Source: Saxidomus purpurata (lineage: Eukaryota > Mollusca > Bivalvia > Venerida > Veneridae). Taken from it: a DNA stretch of 64,000 bases. The translations under genes were made by a program, and so were the position numbers. Position 1 is the stretch's first letter. The number at the start of each line of letters is the position of its first letter. The notes beneath the pieces are model-generated. The model saw only the letters and a program-made list of their open reading frames with translations. It did no database searches and had not been told where the DNA came from. The stretch is taken from NCBI GenBank assembly GCA_022818135.1, contig JAFMSR010000039.1:310001-374000 (forward strand). The letters run 5' to 3'. Of the stretch, positions 59,340-64,000 are shown piece after piece.

Positions 59340-59972
59340 AGATTGCACTAATTGTTTAAGGCTACAAATAAACTAGTGCCAAAATATATAAGTGACATGT
59401 TACCTTTTTCTTGCAAAGAAGTCTACAATCTTAGATCAATTGAATACAGTAATCTATCCGTACCGAGGTATAAAATAAATATCTTTTAAACATTTTTATA
59501 ATATTCTGCAGTGCACATTTTGAATAATATTCCAGTACAAATTCGCTACTCTAAATCTGTCACAGACTTTAAAAAGAAATATAAATCTTATTTGGTCCCG
59601 AATCAAACTATGTAACACATTTAATATAATATTATAGCAATTTTCGTATGTAAATTTTTCTTCTGTTTGTTATAAATAGATGGTAGGCATCCGTGATAAG
59701 TCAAGTTTAAAATAAGTAAAACTTTGTTTGTTTTGCAATTGTTTTAGATTTGCATATTACCAAGTGTGAAACCAGAATGTATGTAAATGAATGTGATTTT
59801 ATAAGCGTGAGCGTGTATGTATCTGTTAATATGCATTTTTGAGCCGTTTTTATTTGTTGTGTGTGTGTCTATTTATGGAGGACCACGATGAGATTGTGAT
59901 ATAGGAACGATTTCGTATAAATGTCTATTTGTGTTTCCTTCTTGAAATAAAGATTTTATCATTATTATTATT
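59340..59972 (+). pseudogene. LINE (CR1/L2-like) C-terminus and 3' UTR
   Basis: Across frames it reads LFKATNKLVPKYISDMLPFS, YNLRSIEYSNLSVPRYK and then NNIPVQIRYSKSVTDFKKKY. It is followed by a 350-base 3' UTR ending AATAAAGATTTTATCATTAT (from 59946), a typical LINE tail with an ATT repeat. Confidence 0.75.
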
Positions 59973-60699
59973 GTTAAACATATAACATGGAAGAAATGAG
60001 TTTCAATGATGATATTCAGAATTATATATAGAGAGAGATGTGTGTATGTTTATGCTTAACCAGTTCCTCAATAAATCTATACTCTTTTACTGCTTTGTTT
60101 TATTAGCATTGTCCGATTGGCAGATGAAAGAAATTAATCTAATTCTGTTTTCGATTATTGCAACGCTTGTTTGTATGCATAGGTATGGGAATCAATGACA
60201 ATCGAGAGTCAACGTTGGGGTATCTATTTTTTGCTGTCCTTATCCGTTGCTGTACTTCCAGTAAAGTTTTATGTATTGTGCTTAATTTATTTTAGTTGTG
60301 CACTGTTCAGTAGCATACGATAGCGTCATGTAACATGTAACTTTTGGAGATACAAGATACCCTTTCAATACCGATTTATTGGAAATGTAAGTTTTAGATG
60401 TTTTTCGGTGCATACATTATTGTGTTTCTCGCCACTGTTTTTCTGTAATACATATTATAATTAAAGAAAAACCATGACCTAAATGCCAAATTTGAGTTTT
60501 GATAGCAGAACTTATAGGAGGCTGATATATTTCCGATACACTCAATTTTCATTGTAAACGCACATGATCAATTCATGTTTCCAGGGATCTTAGTCATTGA
60601 GGTACAACGTTAATATCTCAAGTATTCAAGTATGTATTGCACGTTATAGTGACATAGTATTACAGAAATATCACAGTTGTTAATTCCAATGTTTCATTT

Positions 60700-61361
60700 A
60701 TACATATAAAGTCATGGCAGTCGGCTTGCAAGATTTGTTAACCTCAACTTTATATTTCTTTAGCTTAGTAATGAGCTTCATCTTTGTTGACAACTTATCC
60801 CATAGAGTTCAACCATTGAAAGAAAATGATGTTTTACCTAAGCCATTGACTTTAGGGGTGGTGAATATTGCATTTCTATTAAATCTGTATACAGGCTATG
60901 TACAGACCTAGCTGGAGTAAAATGTTCACTCAGATAATCTGGAGCAGTACCGGTATGTATTTTAAAAAACATGGTTCAAAGTAATTTGTTCAACTCTTTT
61001 TGCAAATGGTAGCCAACCTAGTATAGAAAAATGTTGATTATTCATAAGGCACCTTTGATCAAATCTGAGAACAAATCTAACTAACTGATTTTGAGTTATG
61101 TCTAGCCTGTTTATATAATGTTGCCAAATACCATATTACCATACAGGACAGGCATAGTCCAAATGACATTGAATGACGAATCAAACCGTCCTTTTGTTTT
61201 GTTTGACAAAAAGTTCTGTTTCTATAGTAAGTACTTTAACCTAGCATTAGCCTTTTTGATTAATGAAGCAATCAAGGATTTAAAAGTTAACAAACGGTCG
61301 TACATTACTCCTATGTATTTAACAGATGTTGTTTTCTTGATTACAATACCATTACAAACTA
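60700..61361 (-). pseudogene. LINE family A, C-terminal part (interrupted by a MITE)
   Basis: On the - strand the sequence reads VKYIGVMYDRLLTFKS, KKANARLKYL, HLDYACPVWYGN, ITQNQLVRFVLRFD, GWLPFAKRVEQITLNHVF and IFTTPKVNGLGKTSFSF in changing frames. It keeps the DYAC.WY block that the copy at 29990 lacks. It continues beyond the MITE at 61574. Confidence 0.8.
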
Positions 61362-61573
61362 CACTTAACCGATTTAGAAACGCAAATATTTCCCCTGTTG
61401 AACATTTTTATTGGAATGACAATATTGTTTTTATTTCTATTTAAGTCATTTTTTGCTATGAATTATTGAAACTTTTACAAGAATTCAATTTTATAGTGTT
61501 TTTGTTGTGTATGAAATTTGAATAAATTTAAATAAATATTTTGCCACTTTTGCGTTTCTAAACCGGTTGAGTG
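61362..61573. mobile_element. TA-flanked MITE, copy 2, inside a LINE
   Basis: Its ends CACTTAACCGATTTAGAAAC and GTTTCTAAACCGGTTGAGTG pair over 25 bases. TA precedes it; AA (probably mutated TA) follows. The LINE reading frame continues across it when it is removed. Confidence 0.8.
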
Positions 61574-61665
61574 AATATTAAGATGAGACTCCTTCTTTAG
61601 TTCAAACTAGGTCTTGATCCAAATAAGATTTATTCAGTCTTCCGAAGATGTTTTGCCACTCAACA
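61574..61665 (-). pseudogene. LINE family A, segment upstream of the MITE
   Basis: On the - strand it reads KTE-stop-ILFGSRPSLN..RRSLILI, which matches the LGKTECILFGSK segment of the family and leads directly into the fragment at 61361. Confidence 0.7.
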
Positions 61666-61924
61666 GAAAAATTGATTTAATAAAAAAAAAGCAATCAAAA
61701 CACACAAATAAATTGATATATTCTATGGACTTTTTTTCAAGAAACGCTATATAAAATCAGAAATTAAATAGACAAACACGCTCGAAGGGAAACTACTAAT
61801 CGAAAACAATTTATACGCAATTTTTAAAAGTAACAGTAGATACAAAAATAAGACATTTTTAATGATATAAGTATCTGATGCGAATAATTCCTACAAATAC
61901 GTACATTTTTTAATGTAACCTAGT

Positions 61925-62215
61925 AAGTTCTACCGGGTGCGACTTTTGTAATATGCATGAAGAAAAACTAGAACATATATTTTGGAAGCGTCACTACGCA
62001 CGGATATTATGTAACAGTCTTTCGAAGTGTTTAGTACAGAAGAATCACAAGATTATACTAAACTTTGAAAATATAAGTATTGGTACAAGTAAAACATTCA
62101 AAAACCCAAATGCAAGTTAATTTATCTTATTTATCATGAAATTATATATTTTTCAAATGATAATAATAAAAATATTGAATTTAGGGGAAAGATTGTTTTC
62201 ACGTGACATGATAAT
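61925..62215 (+). pseudogene. LINE C-terminal remnant with CxxC...H knuckle
   Basis: The sequence reads CDFCNMHEEKLEHIFWKRHY and then LIYLIYHEIIYF. The C..C.....E..EH.FW pattern is common at the end of L1/Tx1-type proteins. Confidence 0.55.
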
Positions 62216-62269
62216 TAAGATAAAAATTCCGTAAACCCCGTTCATTCTTCATCTGTTATCCAGAAAATT

Positions 62270-62400
62270 TGTATTCTACGACTCCTGTACGGATATGAGC
62301 TTTGGAACAATGTAATACTATGATATACTTGAAAGATTTCAGAGATAGGCCGCCAAAAGGTTCAACATTTTCGAATCCATACTCGAACAAACAAAGCATT
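62270..62400 (+). pseudogene. LINE C-terminal remnant (LYGYELWN type)
   Basis: LRLLYGYELWNN is followed, after a frame change, by YLERFQR and QHFRIHTRTN. The segment occupies the same protein position as LYGAEVWG in family B at 28232. Confidence 0.5.
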
Positions 62401-62510
62401 GAAAATAATAAGGAAGGAATTGAAATCTATATTACCTGACTGGCCGGTTAATATCAATTTCCTTTTACGGACCGACGACCAAACAAATGGCGGGAACTGT
62501 CTTGGAATTA

Positions 62511-63031
62511 TGGTGGCTGATTTCTGCTATTTCGTGCTTTTGAAAAGGCGATAACACGAAAAATAAATGGCGAATACACGACAAATTGGTACTTGGCGAG
62601 TTTTCGTGTTTTAGACTTTTCGTCCCAAAAGTCAAAAACACGATAAAATAAGGGCAAAAACACGACGCATGAAAACCTGCCAACTTTTTTTTCGCCCTTT
62701 ATTTGTCGTGTTTTCGCCTTTAATCTGCCAAGTATATTGAAGGCAAAAACACGACAAAATAGCTTCTTGAAGAGTTTTCGACTTTTCGCCTCGGAAGTCG
62801 AAAACACAACAAATAAAAGGCAAAAATACGACACCAACTCGAAAACTCGCCGAAAAAATACGTCGTGTTTTGCCGTTTGTATGTCGTGTTTTCGCCTATA
62901 ATCTGTTGTGTTTTCTATTTTTTGCCCCGCCAAGTCGAAAACACGAAAAAGGGACAAAATAGCTACTCGGCGTGTTTTCGATTTTTCGCCACGAAATATC
63001 AAAAACACGACATGGCAGAAATCAGCCACCA
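62511..63031. mobile_element. MITE with inverted ends and hairpin-rich interior
   Basis: TGGTGGCTGATTTCTGC begins it and GCAGAAATCAGCCACCA ends it; pairing continues for about 35 bases. The interior repeats CGAAAACACGAC and its complement about every 60-80 bases, so it folds into a chain of hairpins. Long frames on - span it end to end but look like products of the repeated motif. Confidence 0.75.
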
Positions 63032-63034
63032 TGT

Positions 63035-64000
63035 ATGGGTGTCATTCAATCAACTTATTGAATGGCTCTCATGTTAGAGCCAGATCATAAACCGTGTTTC
63101 CCGTTAACACCTACGTACAGATTACTTTCTCTGTGCGAGAATTACTTAAAGGAAACCTACGTACCTGTTTAAAGATAAAATTCCATAATGAAACAAACAT
63201 GTTTATACCTGTCGTACAAACGGACAGGCTTCATTGACAATAACATTGATATCATTTTCTGTCTAAATGAAATCTATGTCTGAGGCCATAGTTCCTCGAC
63301 TAAAAACATTAATCTTTAATGACCAAGAAGTTTTACAAACATGTCCGTCTGCAAACATATTTTTCAGAAATTTCGGAACAAGATACAGCATATTTTCAGA
63401 TCAACCCAAATAATTATTGACCCATCTTATTATCACAGTCATTGTCTAAATAATTCCACCCAGTTTTCTTACTTCTTGATACATATAATAGGTTTACATT
63501 TGAAGTGGTTCGACATGCTTCGTGAACGATATAATTATTTGTGTCACAGTTTGTGGTATTGGTTGTACATTGCTTTAGTCAAAATGTTTAATAGGTTATT
63601 GTGTGTCGATTTATGTATAGATGTTTTCTTACTTTGTCTGAATTTAGTCATGTGACCTCTAGGTTTTAAACTCCGTGATATCTGTGGAATTGAATCAAGA
63701 GCTTTTTACAAAAACTTTTAAGGAACTGGATAAATAAAGTGTTTTCCTAATGTTGGATCAAGTAAATCAGCAACAGAAAAATTAATGAGACGAAAAAAAG
63801 AACAAAACATTATCTTTGTGTTTATACAATACATGTACACAAAATAGCTGACATTTTGATAACACTTAAACAAACGGTTTGGACAGTTCAACACAAACAA
63901 ACAAAGTTAGGAAAACAGTGAGTAACGATTGTCATAGTTTATAGTTTATACTAATTTTAGCTCGATTGTGAAGAAAGCTTTTAGCTATTAACGGTTATAA
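63035..64000. other. Downstream sequence, nothing recognised
   Basis: This is AT-rich sequence with short random frames only. A 104-codon frame at 63341-63655 has no family features and is likely chance. Confidence 0.35.

Noticed and set aside
61118..61444. 108-codon + strand frame
   Set aside because: It is the antisense of the LINE A fragment plus part of the MITE.
62508..63032. 174-codon - strand frame covering the inverted-repeat element
   Set aside because: It coincides with the element's boundaries and repeats follow the DNA motif; kept as a finding but not called a gene.
1..64000. CRISPR arrays, bacterial operons, prophage or integrated virus
   Set aside because: The tandem arrays have no unique spacers of constant length, introns and LINEs show a eukaryotic genome, and no viral protein features were seen.

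Overview
This window looks like nuclear DNA of a marine bivalve-type mollusc. It is AT-rich, has no dense open reading frames, and carries a single host gene split by long introns. Every intron is filled with transposons, including the hairpin-bounded, 'pearl'-like tandem-repeat elements familiar from bivalves. The assignment to bivalves is an inference from repeat style; no rRNA, mitochondrial or histone sequence is present to prove it.

The one host gene I can support is a mucolipin (TRPML) lysosomal/endosomal cation channel on the + strand. Twelve exons from 16494 to 57361 join in phase without a stop. They encode the luminal domain, S2 to S6 with the pore, and a long cysteine-containing C-terminal tail, ending in TAG with an AATAAA about 135 bases later. 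Three further candidate 5' exons (start codon at 5263, an S1-like exon at 9175-9289, and 15614-15682, which would end at a GC donor) also fit the phase and would give a protein of about 673 residues. They are less certain.

Region by region: 1-5.2 kb is upstream sequence with tRNA-derived repeats. 5.2-17.1 kb holds the 5' part of the gene, and its introns contain a hAT-like element with an 8-bp target duplication that is itself split by a 1.3-kb tandem-repeat element. 17.1-35.3 kb is one 18-kb intron holding a composite repeat, a 42-bp satellite, a decayed LINE, a large tandem-repeat element on the - strand, a Tigger/pogo transposase remnant, two LINE fragments of another family, and a nearly full-length LINE (about 29990-33690) inserted into one of them. 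35.3-50.1 kb holds two luminal exons, two more mollusc-type repeat elements (one carrying a nested foldback MITE), hairpin elements, a LINE interrupted by a third tandem-repeat element, and microsatellites. 50.1-57.4 kb holds the compact membrane-domain exons. 57.4-64 kb is downstream sequence with foldback elements, LINE 3' remnants, a TA-flanked MITE inside a LINE, and a 520-bp inverted-repeat element.

I did not find a new defence or metabolic system. The most informative unusual points are the altered TRPML selectivity filter, the nested insertions whose empty sites can be read directly, the 2A-like motif in the LINE protein, and a group of small foldback elements, one with a 9-bp flanking duplication.
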